Below are positions 1 through 8,475 of a stretch of 64,000 bases of DNA, one piece after another. The position numbers were made by a program, and so were the translations under genes. The DNA lies in the NCBI GenBank assembly GCA_031277795.1, contig JAITLQ010000018.1, positions 434,001-498,000 of the forward strand, written 5' to 3'. The notes below the pieces were generated by a model. It had not been told where the DNA came from and ran no database searches. It saw only the letters and a program-made list of their open reading frames with translations. The stretch is from Arthrobacter sp. GTDB lineage: Bacteria > Actinomycetota > Actinomycetes > Actinomycetales > Micrococcaceae. Numbering within the stretch: position 1 is the first letter of the stretch; the number at the start of each line of letters is the position of its first letter.

Positions 1-51
1 GAGGGACCCGGCCGCCGTCGTGCACCGGAGGGCGGCGGCGCCGGAAAGCGA

Positions 52-109
52 CGGCCCGATCGCTGCGCCACGGCGTGAAGCTTCCGGCCGTCCTGCAGCG
101 ATCGGGCCG
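52..109. repeat. Inverted repeat with 15-bp perfect arms
   Basis: Arms at 52-66 and 95-109 are perfect reverse complements (CGGCCCGATCGCTGC and its complement) separated by 28 bases. No gene is seen in the first 190 bases. It could be a terminator for a gene left of the window or a regulatory hairpin; there is no T-run. Confidence 0.6.
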
Positions 110-127
110 TTGAGGCACACACAAAGC

Positions 128-164
128 GGTGGGCCGCCTCCCTGAGAAAGGGAGGCGGCCCACC
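128..164 (-). terminator. Terminator of the DUF4191 gene
   Basis: Perfect 16-bp stem (128-143 with 149-164) and a GAGAA loop, 27 bases past the stop of the leftward DUF4191 gene. The hairpin is symmetric and could also stop a rightward transcript from outside the window. Confidence 0.8.
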
Positions 165-190
165 GTGTGGTCCATGGCCTGCGTGGCGGC

Positions 191-976
191 TCAGCGCCCG
201 CGCATGGCCTTGCGGTTGGGGCGAAGGCGGGTGGGGTCGATGCCCTTGGGGATGGGCGGCTGGTTCAGGCGCAGGGTGCTCAGGCGCTTGTCCACGGCGG
301 CCACCTCCTGACGCGTGATGGCCTTCTTGAAGCCCTTGGCGGTCTTGCGGACCTTGGCCAGCTCCACCTGATCCTCGTGCTGGCCCGAGTTGATGATGTG
401 CACAGGCACGTTCTTCACGACGCGGGTGATGTCGCGCTTGGCGCCCTCAACGAGCGAACGCACGCGCGTGCTGGGGCCCTCGGTCACGAGGATGACGCCC
501 TGGCGACCGATCGCCATGTAGACGAGGTCCTGCGTGCGCGGGGAGATCGCGATGGGCTCGTCCTTGACGATCCAGCCGCGGCCCAGCGTGGAGAGCGCGG
601 CGCCGGCGGCGCCCGGTCGGCCGGCCATGCGGGCGAAGGCCACGCCCTCGGCGCGGCGATTCATGTACAGGGTGGCCAGGAAGAAGCCGACCACGAGGCC
701 GAGGATCATCCAGAGCACCCAGCCGCCGATCAGCAGGCCGAGACCGGCACCCACGGCGCCGGCGCCGAGGAAGATGGCGATCATGATCCACGGAAGGGCC
801 GGCTCCTGCTCGCGGGTCATCTTGAAGACCTGGACGATCTGGGCCCAACGGCCGTCACCGCCGCCGTTCTTCTTGCGTTCCTTCTTGGCGATCTTGGCCG
901 CCTGCTTCTCTTCCTTCTGCTGAGCGCGCAGTCGGGCGATCTGCTCCTGGGCGGTTGCGTCGAGTTTCTTGGCCAT
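191..976 (-). CDS. DUF4191 membrane protein
   Basis: 261 aa. A lysine-rich, highly charged N-terminal helix (about residues 1-45) is followed by two close membrane segments (about 62-105, glycine-rich) and a soluble C-terminal half. This order matches the DUF4191 family, which in actinobacteria is typically encoded next to lipA; its function is unknown. The ATG at 976 is preceded by a TAGACT -10 hexamer (positions 991-986 on the minus strand) only 9 bases away, so the transcript may have almost no leader. It follows lipA on the same strand but is separated from it by a hairpin at 993-1025. Confidence 0.9.
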   Translation of the reverse strand: MAKKLDATAQEQIARLRAQQKEEKQAAKIAKKERKKNGGGDGRWAQIVQVFKMTREQEPALPWIMIAIFLGAGAVGAGLGLLIGGWVLWMILGLVVGFFLATLYMNRRAEGVAFARMAGRPGAAGAALSTLGRGWIVKDEPIAISPRTQDLVYMAIGRQGVILVTEGPSTRVRSLVEGAKRDITRVVKNVPVHIINSGQHEDQVELAKVRKTAKGFKKAITRQEVAAVDKRLSTLRLNQPPIPKGIDPTRLRPNRKAMRGR

Positions 977-992
977 AGCGTCACGAGTCTAC

Positions 993-1025
993 CGGAGCCG
1001 GGGCGCGCTTGGTGCCCCGGCTCCG
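993..1025 (-). terminator. Terminator of lipBA
   Basis: A 12-bp GC stem (993-1004 with 1014-1025) and 9-base loop lie 8 bases past the lipA stop, just before the -10 box of the DUF4191 gene. Confidence 0.7.
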
Positions 1026-1032
1026 CCACGAC

Positions 1033-2079
1033 TCACGCCGGGTTGCTGGCCAAGAGGGAGACGGCCTCCTGCTTGGCGCCGCCCTCGTCCTCGATGTGGG
1101 CCAGGCCGGCCGGGATCTCCTGGCCGCTGGCGCGCATCGCCCGCGCCCACAGCCGCCCGGCCCGGTAGGAGGAACGCACGAGGGGGCCCGCCATGACGCC
1201 GAGGAAGCCGATCTCCTCGGCCTCTTGGGAGAGCTCAACAAACTCCTCGGGGCGCACCCAGCGGTCCACGGGGAGGTGGCGCTGGGTGGGGCGCAGGTAC
1301 TGGGTCAGGGTGATGATGTCGGTGCCGGCCCCGTGCAGATCCCGCAGCGCGCCGGAGACCTCCTCGCGCGTCTCGCCCATGCCCAGGATGAGGTTCGACT
1401 TGGTGATGAGGCCCGCGGCCTTGCCGTGGCCGATCGTGGCGAGGGAGCGCTCGTAGCGGAAGGCGGGGCGGATGCGCTTGAACAGGCGCGGCACGGTCTC
1501 CACGTTGTGGGCGTACACCTCGGGGCGGGACTCGGTGATGACGTCGAGCAACGCGGGGCGGCCGGTGAAGTCGGGGATGAGCAACTCGACGCCGGTGCCG
1601 GGGTTCAGCGCGTGGATGCGCCGCACCGTCTCGGCGTAGAGCCAGGTCCCCTCGTCCTCGAGGTCGTCGCGGGCCACGCCGGTGACGGTGGCGTAGCGCA
1701 GGCCCATCTCTTGGATGGAACGCGCGACCTTCTCCGGCTCCAGGCGATCGAGCGTGCTCGGCTTGCCCGTGTCGATCTGGCAGAAGTCGCAGCGGCGGGT
1801 GCACTGGGAGCCGCCGATGAGGAAGGTGGCCTCGCGGTCCTCCCAGCACTCGAAGATGTTGGGGCAGCCGGCCTCCTCACACACGGTGTGCAGGCCCTTG
1901 TCCTTGACGAGGGACTTGAGCCCCACGTACTCGGGACCGATCTCCACGTGGGCCCGAATCCAGGAGGGCTTGCGCTCCACCTGGACCGCCGCGTTGCGGG
2001 CCTCCACCCGCAGGAGCTTGCGCCCCTCGGGCGCCAGCCCGGTGCCCTGGGCCGGCTGGCTCACGCCGCAGCCGCTCAT
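1033..2079 (-). CDS. lipA: Lipoyl synthase
   Basis: 348 aa radical-SAM enzyme that inserts two sulfurs into protein-bound octanoyl groups to form lipoyl cofactor on E2 and H-protein domains. Both cluster motifs are visible: the auxiliary [4Fe-4S] set in [12 protein letters not shown] and the radical-SAM set in CTRRCDFC. The C-terminal RSSY holds the conserved auxiliary-cluster serine. The ATG at 2079 overlaps the lipB stop in an ATGA, so the two genes are translationally coupled. A much longer open frame continues upstream through lipB, but only this part resembles LipA. The likely main client is the SucB E2 encoded 3 kb away. Confidence 0.97.
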   Translation of the reverse strand: MSGCGVSQPAQGTGLAPEGRKLLRVEARNAAVQVERKPSWIRAHVEIGPEYVGLKSLVKDKGLHTVCEEAGCPNIFECWEDREATFLIGGSQCTRRCDFCQIDTGKPSTLDRLEPEKVARSIQEMGLRYATVTGVARDDLEDEGTWLYAETVRRIHALNPGTGVELLIPDFTGRPALLDVITESRPEVYAHNVETVPRLFKRIRPAFRYERSLATIGHGKAAGLITKSNLILGMGETREEVSGALRDLHGAGTDIITLTQYLRPTQRHLPVDRWVRPEEFVELSQEAEEIGFLGVMAGPLVRSSYRAGRLWARAMRASGQEIPAGLAHIEDEGGAKQEAVSLLASNPA

Positions 2080-2762
2080 GCCCCGGCTCCCGCCGGGAGC
2101 GCCGCCGCGACGGCGGGGGCGAGCTGCTCGCGCAGCTGCGCGATCAACAGCGGCGCGATCTCGCGGGGCGTGATGGATCGCCCGAGTTGCCTGGCCACGG
2201 TGCTCACGCCGGCGTCGCTGATGCCGCACGGAACGATGGCCTCGTACGGGGCGAGGTCGCAATCGACGTTCAGTGCCAGGCCGTGCATCGTGACGCCGTC
2301 CTCGATGTGGATGCCGATCGCCGCGATCTTCTCGTCCCGCTGGCCCTCGCGCACCATCCACACGCCGGCGCGGCCCGGCACGCGCGTTGCCCCGACGCCG
2401 AGCCGGGACAGCGTGCGGATGATCGCCTCCTCCAGGCGCGCGACGTAGTCCTTGACGGCGCCCGGGTCGCTCAGGCGAACGATGGGGTAGAGCACGAGCT
2501 GTCCGGGGCCGTGCCAGGTGAGCAGCCCGCCGCGGTCGACCGGGATGACCGGGGTGCCGTCGGTGGGGTGATCGGCGGGCTGGGTCCGGCGCCCGGCCGT
2601 GTACACCGAGGGGTGCTCGAGGCTGATGAGGTAGCCGGTGCTCCCTGGATCGCGCACGAGTTCGTCGTGGAGGCGGCGCTGGAGCTGCCAGGCCTCGAGG
2701 TAGGGGACGGGCTCGGGGCAGTAGCCGGGCTCGAGGAGGTCGAGGGTGACGTGGGTTGTCAT
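2076..2762 (-). CDS. lipB: Octanoyltransferase
   Basis: 228 aa. Transfers octanoyl groups from acyl carrier protein to lipoyl domains, the first step of de novo lipoate synthesis. Family motifs are present: [17 protein letters not shown] near residue 80, the KIAAIGI segment with the conserved lysine, and [12 protein letters not shown], whose cysteine is the acyl-thioester nucleophile. It is the first gene of a lipB-lipA operon, joined to lipA by an ATGA overlap. It is divergent from the kinase-like gene, with about 80 bases between the starts. Confidence 0.96.
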   Translation of the reverse strand: MTTHVTLDLLEPGYCPEPVPYLEAWQLQRRLHDELVRDPGSTGYLISLEHPSVYTAGRRTQPADHPTDGTPVIPVDRGGLLTWHGPGQLVLYPIVRLSDPGAVKDYVARLEEAIIRTLSRLGVGATRVPGRAGVWMVREGQRDEKIAAIGIHIEDGVTMHGLALNVDCDLAPYEAIVPCGISDAGVSTVARQLGRSITPREIAPLLIAQLREQLAPAVAAALPAGAGA

Positions 2763-2839
2763 GCACGCGAAGCTAGCGCCTTCGGGGAAGCCCCGCGGCC
2801 GCTTCTGCGCCGGATCCCTGTGGATAAGCCAAACGCGGG

Positions 2840-4537
2840 ATGGGCCGCGTGCAACACACTGATGTCATGGAACAGGCACGCGGAAGCCACGCCACCTCGG
2901 AGCCCAAGCAGGGAAGGCATTGCGCCCCGTCCCCCGGAATCACGGGGATCCAGCGGCCCCGAGGGGCGCCGGCCGGTGCGCCGGCCGGGCACGCGAGCGC
3001 CCCGAAACGTCCCGAAACCTCGGCAACCTTGGCGCAACCCGGTGCCGATGGGCCGCGGCCCGCCGTGGGAGGCGCGGCGGACCCCGGCCGGCCGGCTCGC
3101 ACGCTGCACGCGCGCGGTGGGCAGGCGCTGGTGTGGAGGGAGGAAGGGGACGACGGCGCGCCGCGGCTCGTGCGCGAGGGGCGGGTGACGCTCCCGGCGG
3201 CCTGGGATCACCCCCACCTGGTGTCGATCGTGGGCCCGGCGCTGCAGGACGAGGGCCTGGTCATGGAACTGGTGCCGGGCGGAAGCCTGGCCGGGCTCGT
3301 GCAGGCGCGGGGCACGCTGCCGATCGGGGAGGCGGTCACGCTGCTGGTCCCCCTCGCGCGGGCCCTGGCCCACCTGCACGCGGCCGGGGTCAGCCACGGG
3401 GACGTGGCTCCGCAGAACATCATGTTCAGGGCAGACTCCTCGCCCGTGCTGATCGACCCGGGATCGGTGCGGCTGCCCGGGCAGGCTCCCTCGCCCGGCG
3501 GGACGGAGGGCTTCGGCGCCGGCGCGGAGGAGCCGGGGCCGGCGGCCGATGTGTTCGGGTGGGGCGCCGTGGCCTGGTGGGTGCTGACGGGGGAGACCCC
3601 AGGGCCGGCGAGCCACCGCGTCCCGCTCGTGATGCTCCGCCGCGACCTGGCCCCCGCCACGGCCAGGCTCATCGAGGACTGCATCGACGCCGACCCCCGG
3701 GTCAGGCCCCCGGCCGCCGAGCTGGCCGGCGAGCTGCTCGCGGGGGAGCGGCCGCGCCCGCTCGACGCCTCGGCGGCGGTCACCGCGGCCGGCTCGCCCC
3801 ACATGCTCACGCAGGCCCCGCCGCCGCGGGGCCTGCGCTTGGCGTGGCAGCGGCTGAGGGACGCCGTGGCCGCGCGGTTCGCCCGCCCGGGACGGCGGCG
3901 CGGGGGCCGGTGGGGAGTGTCCTGGCACCGGCGCGCTGCGGACCGCGCGGCGTCCTCGTCCGAGCGGCGGGTGCGGCCGCCACGGCCAGGGGAGGCTCGG
4001 TGGAGGCCCAGCCGGTGGTGGTTCCTGCCCGCCCTCCTTCTGTCCGTGGCGGCAGCGGGGATCGGCCTCTGGCGGCTGAGCGCCCAGCCGGCCGCGCCCG
4101 CGCCGTCGGCCACGCTGCGCACCGTTCCGGCCGAGCTGAGCCCCGGCGCCGCCGTGGGTGCGCTTCCCGCACTGGACAGGGACCGCACGCGGGCGCTGCG
4201 GGAGCGGGACGAGGACGGATTGGGGCTCGTCTACGTGCCGGGCAGCGCCGGGCTGGCCGCCGACGGCGCCACCATCCGCGCGCTGCTCGAGACGGGACAG
4301 CGCTTCGAGGGGATCGGCTCGCGGGTCGAGTCGCTGCACGTCCTGCGCAGCGACGGCTCGGATGTGGTGGTGCGAGGGAGGGCCGTGCAGGCCGCCTACC
4401 GGGTGGTGGGAACGGGCGGGGCGCGCCGGGCACAGACGCCCGTCGCCGCCAGCACCGCGGTGCTCGTGTGGACGCTGCGGCACACCGGAGAAGGGTGGCG
4501 GATCCTCGAGGTGGGCGTTGCGGCCGGCGGCGGGTAG
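2840..4537 (+). CDS. Membrane-anchored Ser/Thr kinase-like protein, degenerate
   Basis: Up to 565 aa. The N-terminal 85 residues are Ala/Pro/Gly-rich and probably disordered; an ATG at 2867 is an equally good start. A kinase-like lobe follows: MELVPGGSLAGLV hinge, SHGDVAPQN catalytic loop (Asp188 present) and IDPGS in place of DFG (Asp206 present). I cannot find a glycine-rich loop, and the VAIK lysine position reads ALVWRE, so ATP binding is doubtful. A single membrane helix spans about 393-414, after an Arg-rich stretch, leaving about 150 residues outside. The fold resembles PknB-type receptor kinases; it may be a pseudokinase or a divergent active kinase. The stop is followed by a strong hairpin. 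Confidence 0.75.
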   Translation: MGRVQHTDVMEQARGSHATSEPKQGRHCAPSPGITGIQRPRGAPAGAPAGHASAPKRPETSATLAQPGADGPRPAVGGAADPGRPARTLHARGGQALVWREEGDDGAPRLVREGRVTLPAAWDHPHLVSIVGPALQDEGLVMELVPGGSLAGLVQARGTLPIGEAVTLLVPLARALAHLHAAGVSHGDVAPQNIMFRADSSPVLIDPGSVRLPGQAPSPGGTEGFGAGAEEPGPAADVFGWGAVAWWVLTGETPGPASHRVPLVMLRRDLAPATARLIEDCIDADPRVRPPAAELAGELLAGERPRPLDASAAVTAAGSPHMLTQAPPPRGLRLAWQRLRDAVAARFARPGRRRGGRWGVSWHRRAADRAASSSERRVRPPRPGEARWRPSRWWFLPALLLSVAAAGIGLWRLSAQPAAPAPSATLRTVPAELSPGAAVGALPALDRDRTRALRERDEDGLGLVYVPGSAGLAADGATIRALLETGQRFEGIGSRVESLHVLRSDGSDVVVRGRAVQAAYRVVGTGGARRAQTPVAASTAVLVWTLRHTGEGWRILEVGVAAGGG

Positions 4538-4550
4538 CGCGGAAAGGCAC

Positions 4551-4584
4551 GAGGGGCCGGGACCGTGCGTGGTCCCGGCCCCTC
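4551..4584 (+). terminator. Terminator between the kinase-like gene and the leftward 4610-4969 gene
   Basis: Perfect 14-bp stem (4551-4564 with 4571-4584), loop GTGCGT. It lies between convergent genes and can serve both. Confidence 0.8.
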
Positions 4585-4609
4585 ATGAAATGGGGTGTCG
4601 TGCTGCGGC

Positions 4610-4969
4610 TCAGTGCCAGAGCGTGGCGACGGCGATGTCGATGAAGGCCATGCCACCCACGGCGTGGGCCAGCCCCGTGGAGACCTCTTGGCCCTTGGCC
4701 GCCTTGCGGTAGCCGATGATGGCCGCCACGAGGATGACGAGGGCGACGATCAGCTTGACGGCGATCTTGGCGTGATTGACGGGCGAGTCCGGGGTCGCGT
4801 TGGCCTCGGCGATGCCCACGAGGGCCAGGCCGGTCACGACCTGGACGATGGCGCCGATGAACTGCCACTGGGTGACGGTCGGCTTCTTGAAGTTGGCGAG
4901 CCAGCCGCCGAAGATCGCGGCGGCACCGAGGATGTGCAGGAAGATGAGGGCGTAGCGCAGGAAGTCCAT
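4610..4969 (-). CDS. Small four-helix membrane protein
   Basis: 119 aa with four hydrophobic segments (about 5-23, 38-55, 68-88, 98-117) and short loops. Starts MDFLRYALIFLHILGAAAIFG. This pattern, with a His in helix 1, resembles small integral membrane proteins common in actinobacteria near 2-oxoacid dehydrogenase genes. I do not know its function. The sucB terminator separates it from the upstream gene, so it probably has its own promoter in 4970-5012. Confidence 0.8.
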   Translation of the reverse strand: MDFLRYALIFLHILGAAAIFGGWLANFKKPTVTQWQFIGAIVQVVTGLALVGIAEANATPDSPVNHAKIAVKLIVALVILVAAIIGYRKAAKGQEVSTGLAHAVGGMAFIDIAVATLWH

Positions 4970-5012
4970 GGGGCCAGTCTAGGTGTCTTTTCGACGCGCT
5001 GTCGAAAAAGCC

Positions 5013-5048
5013 GAGGGGCCGCCCATCCGCAAGGATGGACGGCCCCTC
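5013..5048 (-). terminator. Terminator of sucB
   Basis: 16-bp stem with one G.U pair (5013-5028 with 5033-5048), loop GCAA. In the leftward direction it is followed by CGGCTTTTT, a proper T-run. A smaller hairpin (4988-4995 with 5001-5008) lies just beyond. Confidence 0.85.
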
Positions 5049-5067
5049 TGGGCTCACGCTGTGCGGG

Positions 5068-6735
5068 TCAGAGACCCAGCTCTGAGGCGAAGTCGGCGCC
5101 CTCCAGGCGGGCCTTGATGGCCTGCAGGAAGCGGCCGGCGTTGGCGCCGTCCACCAGTCGGTGATCGTAGGTCAGCGACAGGTACATCATGTGGCGGATG
5201 GCGATGACGTCGTCGCCGTCGGCGCCCGCGATGACCACGGGGCGCTTCTGGATGATGCCCGTGCCCAGGATGCCCACGTTCGGCTGGTTGATGATCGGCG
5301 TGTCGAAGAGCGCGCCAACCGAACCGATGTTGGTGATCGAGAACGTCGAACCGGAGAGCTCGGCCGGGCCCAGCTTGTTGGTGCGGGCGCGGTCGGCCAC
5401 GTCGGCGATGGCCTTGGACAGGCCGGCCAGGTTCAGGTTGCCGGCGTTGGAGACGACGGGAACCAGGAGGCCCTTCTCGGTGTCCACCGCGAAGCCGATG
5501 TGCTCGGCGTCGTGGTAGGTGATCTCCTGCTTGGCCTCGTCGTAGGAGCCGTTGAAGGCCGGGAACTGCTTCAGGGCCTCGGTCACGGCCTGCGCGATGA
5601 AGGGCAGGTAGGTCAGGTTGACGCCGTTGTTGGCGGCGAAGGATGACTTGGCGGCCTTGCGCAGCTTCACGATGGCGGTCATGTCCACCTCCTGCACCTG
5701 GGTCAGCTGGGTGGAGGTGTCGAGCGACTCGCGCATGCGCTGGGCGATGACCTGGCGGATGCGCGGGGCCTTGACCGTGGTGCCGCGCAGCTTGGCGGCC
5801 TCGGCCGACGGTGCGGCGGCGGGCTTGGCGGCGGCCGGGGCAGCGGCAGCGGCGGCCGGAGCGGCCTTGGCTGCGTCGATGGCGGCCTGGACGTCCTGCT
5901 TGCGGATGCGACCGCCCACGCCCGTGCCGGACACGGAGTTCAGGTCGATGCCGTTGTCGTTGGCCAGCTTGCGCACCAGCGGGGTGACGTAGCCGTTGGA
6001 CTCGGCGGCAGCCGGGGCCGGGGCGGCCACGGGGGCCGGAGTGGCAACCGGAGCCGGAGCGGCGGGGGCGGCTGGAGCCGGAGCAGCAACCGGGGCCGGA
6101 GCGGCCACGGGAGCCGGGGCGGCCGGTGCGGCCGGGGCAGTGGCGCCGGAGCCGATGAGGGCCAGCACGGCGCCGACCTCGACGGTCTCGTCCTCGGCGG
6201 CGCGGATCTCCAGGAGCTTGCCGGCCACGGGGGACGGGATCTCGGTGTCGACCTTGTCGGTGGAGACCTCGAGCAGCGGCTCGTCGACCTCGACGTCCTC
6301 GCCGACCTCCTTGAGCCAGCGGGTGACGGTGCCCTCGGTCACCGACTCGCCCAGCTCGGGGAGCTTGACCTCGACGCCGGCGGAAGCGGCCGGGGCGGCT
6401 GCGGGGGCGGCGGGCGCCTCGGCGACCGGGGCCGGGGCGGCGGCCGGAGCGGCGGGGGCCTCGACCGGGGCGGCAGCGGCGGCCGGAGCGGCGGCGTCGC
6501 CGGAACCGATGCGCACGAGCGGTGCGCCGACCTCGGCGGTCTCGTCCTCGGCCACGAGGATCTCCTCGATGATGCCGGCGACGGGCGACGGGATCTCGGT
6601 GTCGACCTTGTCGGTGGAGACCTCCACCAGCGGCTCGTCGACCTCGACGTGCTCGCCCACCTGCTTGAGCCAGCGGGTCACGGTGCCTTCGGTGACGGAC
6701 TCACCAAGGGCCGGAAGATTGACGGTTTCAGACAT
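5068..6735 (-). CDS. sucB: 2-oxoglutarate dehydrogenase E2 (dihydrolipoyl succinyltransferase)
   Basis: 555 aa core of a 2-oxoacid dehydrogenase complex; takes the acyl group from E1 on a swinging lipoyl arm and passes it to CoA. Domains: lipoyl 1 (about 1-78), Ala/Pro linker, lipoyl 2 (about 120-198), second Ala/Pro linker, E3-binding domain ([19 protein letters not shown], about 250-290) and catalytic domain ending in [13 protein letters not shown]. Both lipoyl domains carry the modified lysine in the identical motif [12 protein letters not shown]. It lies between lipBA (lipoylation) and lpd (E3). In actinobacteria such E2s serve pyruvate and/or 2-oxoglutarate dehydrogenase, so the succinyl label is tentative. 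Confidence 0.93.
   Translation of the reverse strand: MSETVNLPALGESVTEGTVTRWLKQVGEHVEVDEPLVEVSTDKVDTEIPSPVAGIIEEILVAEDETAEVGAPLVRIGSGDAAAPAAAAAPVEAPAAPAAAPAPVAEAPAAPAAAPAASAGVEVKLPELGESVTEGTVTRWLKEVGEDVEVDEPLLEVSTDKVDTEIPSPVAGKLLEIRAAEDETVEVGAVLALIGSGATAPAAPAAPAPVAAPAPVAAPAPAAPAAPAPVATPAPVAAPAPAAAESNGYVTPLVRKLANDNGIDLNSVSGTGVGGRIRKQDVQAAIDAAKAAPAAAAAAPAAAKPAAAPSAEAAKLRGTTVKAPRIRQVIAQRMRESLDTSTQLTQVQEVDMTAIVKLRKAAKSSFAANNGVNLTYLPFIAQAVTEALKQFPAFNGSYDEAKQEITYHDAEHIGFAVDTEKGLLVPVVSNAGNLNLAGLSKAIADVADRARTNKLGPAELSGSTFSITNIGSVGALFDTPIINQPNVGILGTGIIQKRPVVIAGADGDDVIAIRHMMYLSLTYDHRLVDGANAGRFLQAIKARLEGADFASELGL
5990..6145. repeat. Degenerate repeats encoding the Ala-Pro linker of SucB
   Basis: Imperfect GGGGCCGGAGCGGCC-like units encode alternating APVAAPAP blocks between lipoyl domain 2 and the E3-binding domain. 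A similar shorter tract lies at about 6395-6500 between the lipoyl domains. Such tracts give mobile linkers and can change length by slippage. Confidence 0.7.
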
Positions 6736-6819
6736 GATGTCCCCGTTCTCCTCTTGTCTGCCCCGCGGCCGGTGCGGCCGATCCTGGGGCGTAGTGCGAT
6801 GCGTGTGTAGTTCTTGGGT

Positions 6820-6870
6820 GATCGGGGCGGCCGCGGCGTGCGGGCCGGAAGAAAGGTGGCCGCCCCGATC
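6820..6870 (-). terminator. Probable terminator of lpd
   Basis: Perfect 13-bp stem (6820-6832 with 6858-6870) around a 25-base loop, 10 bases past the lpd stop. There is no strong T-run. Confidence 0.55.
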
Positions 6871-6880
6871 AAAGACGGAC

Positions 6881-8260
6881 TCAGCCGTGCAGCGGCTTAC
6901 CGGCCAGCGCCAGCGCGGCCTCGCCGAGGGACTCGTTCTGCGTGGGGTGGGCGTGGATGAGCGTGGCCACGTCCTCCGGGAAGGCCTCCCAGTTCACGAT
7001 CAGCTGGGCCTCGCCCACCTGCTCGCCGAAGCGGCCGCCGATGCCGGTGACGCCGACGATCGGGCCGTTCTTCACGCGGATCATCTTGACGATGCCGGAG
7101 GTGCCGAGGATCGAGGACTTGCCGTTGCCGGCCAGGTTGTACTCGACGGTCTCGACGTTGTCCTTGCCGAACTTCTCCTCGGCCTTGGGCTGGGAGTAGC
7201 CGACGGACATGATCTCGGGCTCGCAGAAGGTCACCTTGGGGATGTTGACGTCCTCGACGATGACCGGGTTCAGGCCGGCGATCTCCTCGGCAACGAAGAT
7301 GCCCTGCTGGTAGCCGCGGTGGGCCAGCTGCACGCCGGGGACGATGTCGCCGATCGCGTAGATGTTGCCGACGCCGGTGTGCAGGCGCTCGTTGGTGATG
7401 ACGAAGCCGCGATCCAGGGTGATGCCCTGCTCGGCGAAGCCGAAGCCCTCGGTGACGGGGCCGCGGCCCACGGCCACGAGCACGACGTCGGCGGACACGG
7501 AGGTGCCGTCGGCCAGGGAGACGGTGGCCTGGTTGGCGTCCTGCTCGACCTTCTCGAAGAAGACACCGGTCTTGAACTTGATGCCCTTCTTCTTGAACTC
7601 GCGCTCCAGCACCTTGATGATGGCCGGATCCTCGTTCGGGACGAGGGAGGGAAGGCCCTCGACGATGGTCACGTCGACGCCGAAGGAGTTCCACATCGAG
7701 GCGAACTCGACGCCGATCACGCCGCCGCCCAGGACCACGGCGGAGGAGGGAAGCTCGCTCATCTCGAGGGCCTCGGTGGAGGTGATCACGCGGCCGGAGA
7801 TGTCCAGGCCCATGGTCTTGGAGGTGGAGCCGGTGGCCAAGATGATGTTCTTGCCCGTGTAGGCGACGCCGTCCACCGTGATGGTGTTGGGGCCGGTCAG
7901 CTGACCCTGGCCCTCAATGACGTTGACCTTCTTCATCTTCAGCAGGCCGGTGAGGCCCTTGTGCTTGCCGGCCACGATGGCGTTCTTGTGGTCGCGCACG
8001 GTGCCGAGGTTGATGGAATCGAGCGTGGTGTTGACGCCGTACTTCGCGCCCTCGCGGGCGTTGTCGGCCAGCTCGGCGGAGTGCAGGTACGCCTTGGTCG
8101 GGATGCATCCCGTGTGAAGGCAGGTGCCACCCAGCTTGGCACGCTCCACGAGGCCCACGGTCATGCCCAGCTCCGTGGCGCGGATCGCGGCTGAATAGCC
8201 AGCGCTGCCGCCGCCGAGGACGAGGACGTCGAATTCTTGCGTTGCTGCCTTCTCGGCCAC
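6881..8260 (-). CDS. lpd: Dihydrolipoyl dehydrogenase (E3)
   Basis: 459 aa FAD flavoprotein that reoxidises dihydrolipoyl groups with NAD+. Visible: N-terminal FAD site [13 protein letters not shown], redox disulfide [13 protein letters not shown], an NAD-binding [13 protein letters not shown] and the C-terminal [13 protein letters not shown] carrying the active-site His-Glu pair. I start it at the GTG at 8260 because AGGGAG lies 6 bases upstream and the FAD motif then begins near residue 10; the open frame runs further up without homology. It is upstream of sucB but separated by a hairpin, so it is probably transcribed alone from 8261-8475. Confidence 0.95.
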   Translation of the reverse strand: MAEKAATQEFDVLVLGGGSAGYSAAIRATELGMTVGLVERAKLGGTCLHTGCIPTKAYLHSAELADNAREGAKYGVNTTLDSINLGTVRDHKNAIVAGKHKGLTGLLKMKKVNVIEGQGQLTGPNTITVDGVAYTGKNIILATGSTSKTMGLDISGRVITSTEALEMSELPSSAVVLGGGVIGVEFASMWNSFGVDVTIVEGLPSLVPNEDPAIIKVLEREFKKKGIKFKTGVFFEKVEQDANQATVSLADGTSVSADVVLVAVGRGPVTEGFGFAEQGITLDRGFVITNERLHTGVGNIYAIGDIVPGVQLAHRGYQQGIFVAEEIAGLNPVIVEDVNIPKVTFCEPEIMSVGYSQPKAEEKFGKDNVETVEYNLAGNGKSSILGTSGIVKMIRVKNGPIVGVTGIGGRFGEQVGEAQLIVNWEAFPEDVATLIHAHPTQNESLGEAALALAGKPLHG

Positions 8261-8299
8261 GAAACGCTCCCTACTTCTCGATGCTTCGATGCGTCTGAC

Positions 8300-8321
8300 G
8301 CAGGCCGCGGTCGCGGCCTGC
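8300..8321 (-). promoter_or_regulatory. Hairpin in the lpd leader
   Basis: 10-bp perfect stem (8300-8309 with 8312-8321) with a nominal 2-base loop, about 40 bases before the lpd GTG. It may shape the leader mRNA or be a second stop for pepA read-through; the sequence does not decide. Confidence 0.4.
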
Positions 8322-8435
8322 GCGGATGTCGCGTGCGTGGACACACGTGTAGCACGCGCGCGGCGGGGGGTGACTATCTTCTCGTGATGGTAGTCGTTAC
8401 GCGCGGCGGGGTGCCACCGCGCGTCGCCTGGCTCA

Positions 8436-8463
8436 CGCCGGTGTGCTGTGCGTCACACCGGCG
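8436..8463 (-). terminator. Terminator of pepA
   Basis: 10-bp perfect stem CGCCGGTGTG (8436-8445 with 8454-8463), loop of 8, 12 bases past the pepA stop. No T-run. Confidence 0.6.
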
Positions 8464-8475
8464 CGAACGGCGAGG

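Noticed and set aside
2759-4483. 574-codon minus-strand open frame opposite the kinase-like gene
   Set aside because: Compositional shadow; Arg/Pro/Gly-rich without motifs, while the plus strand has kinase-like motifs and a membrane helix.
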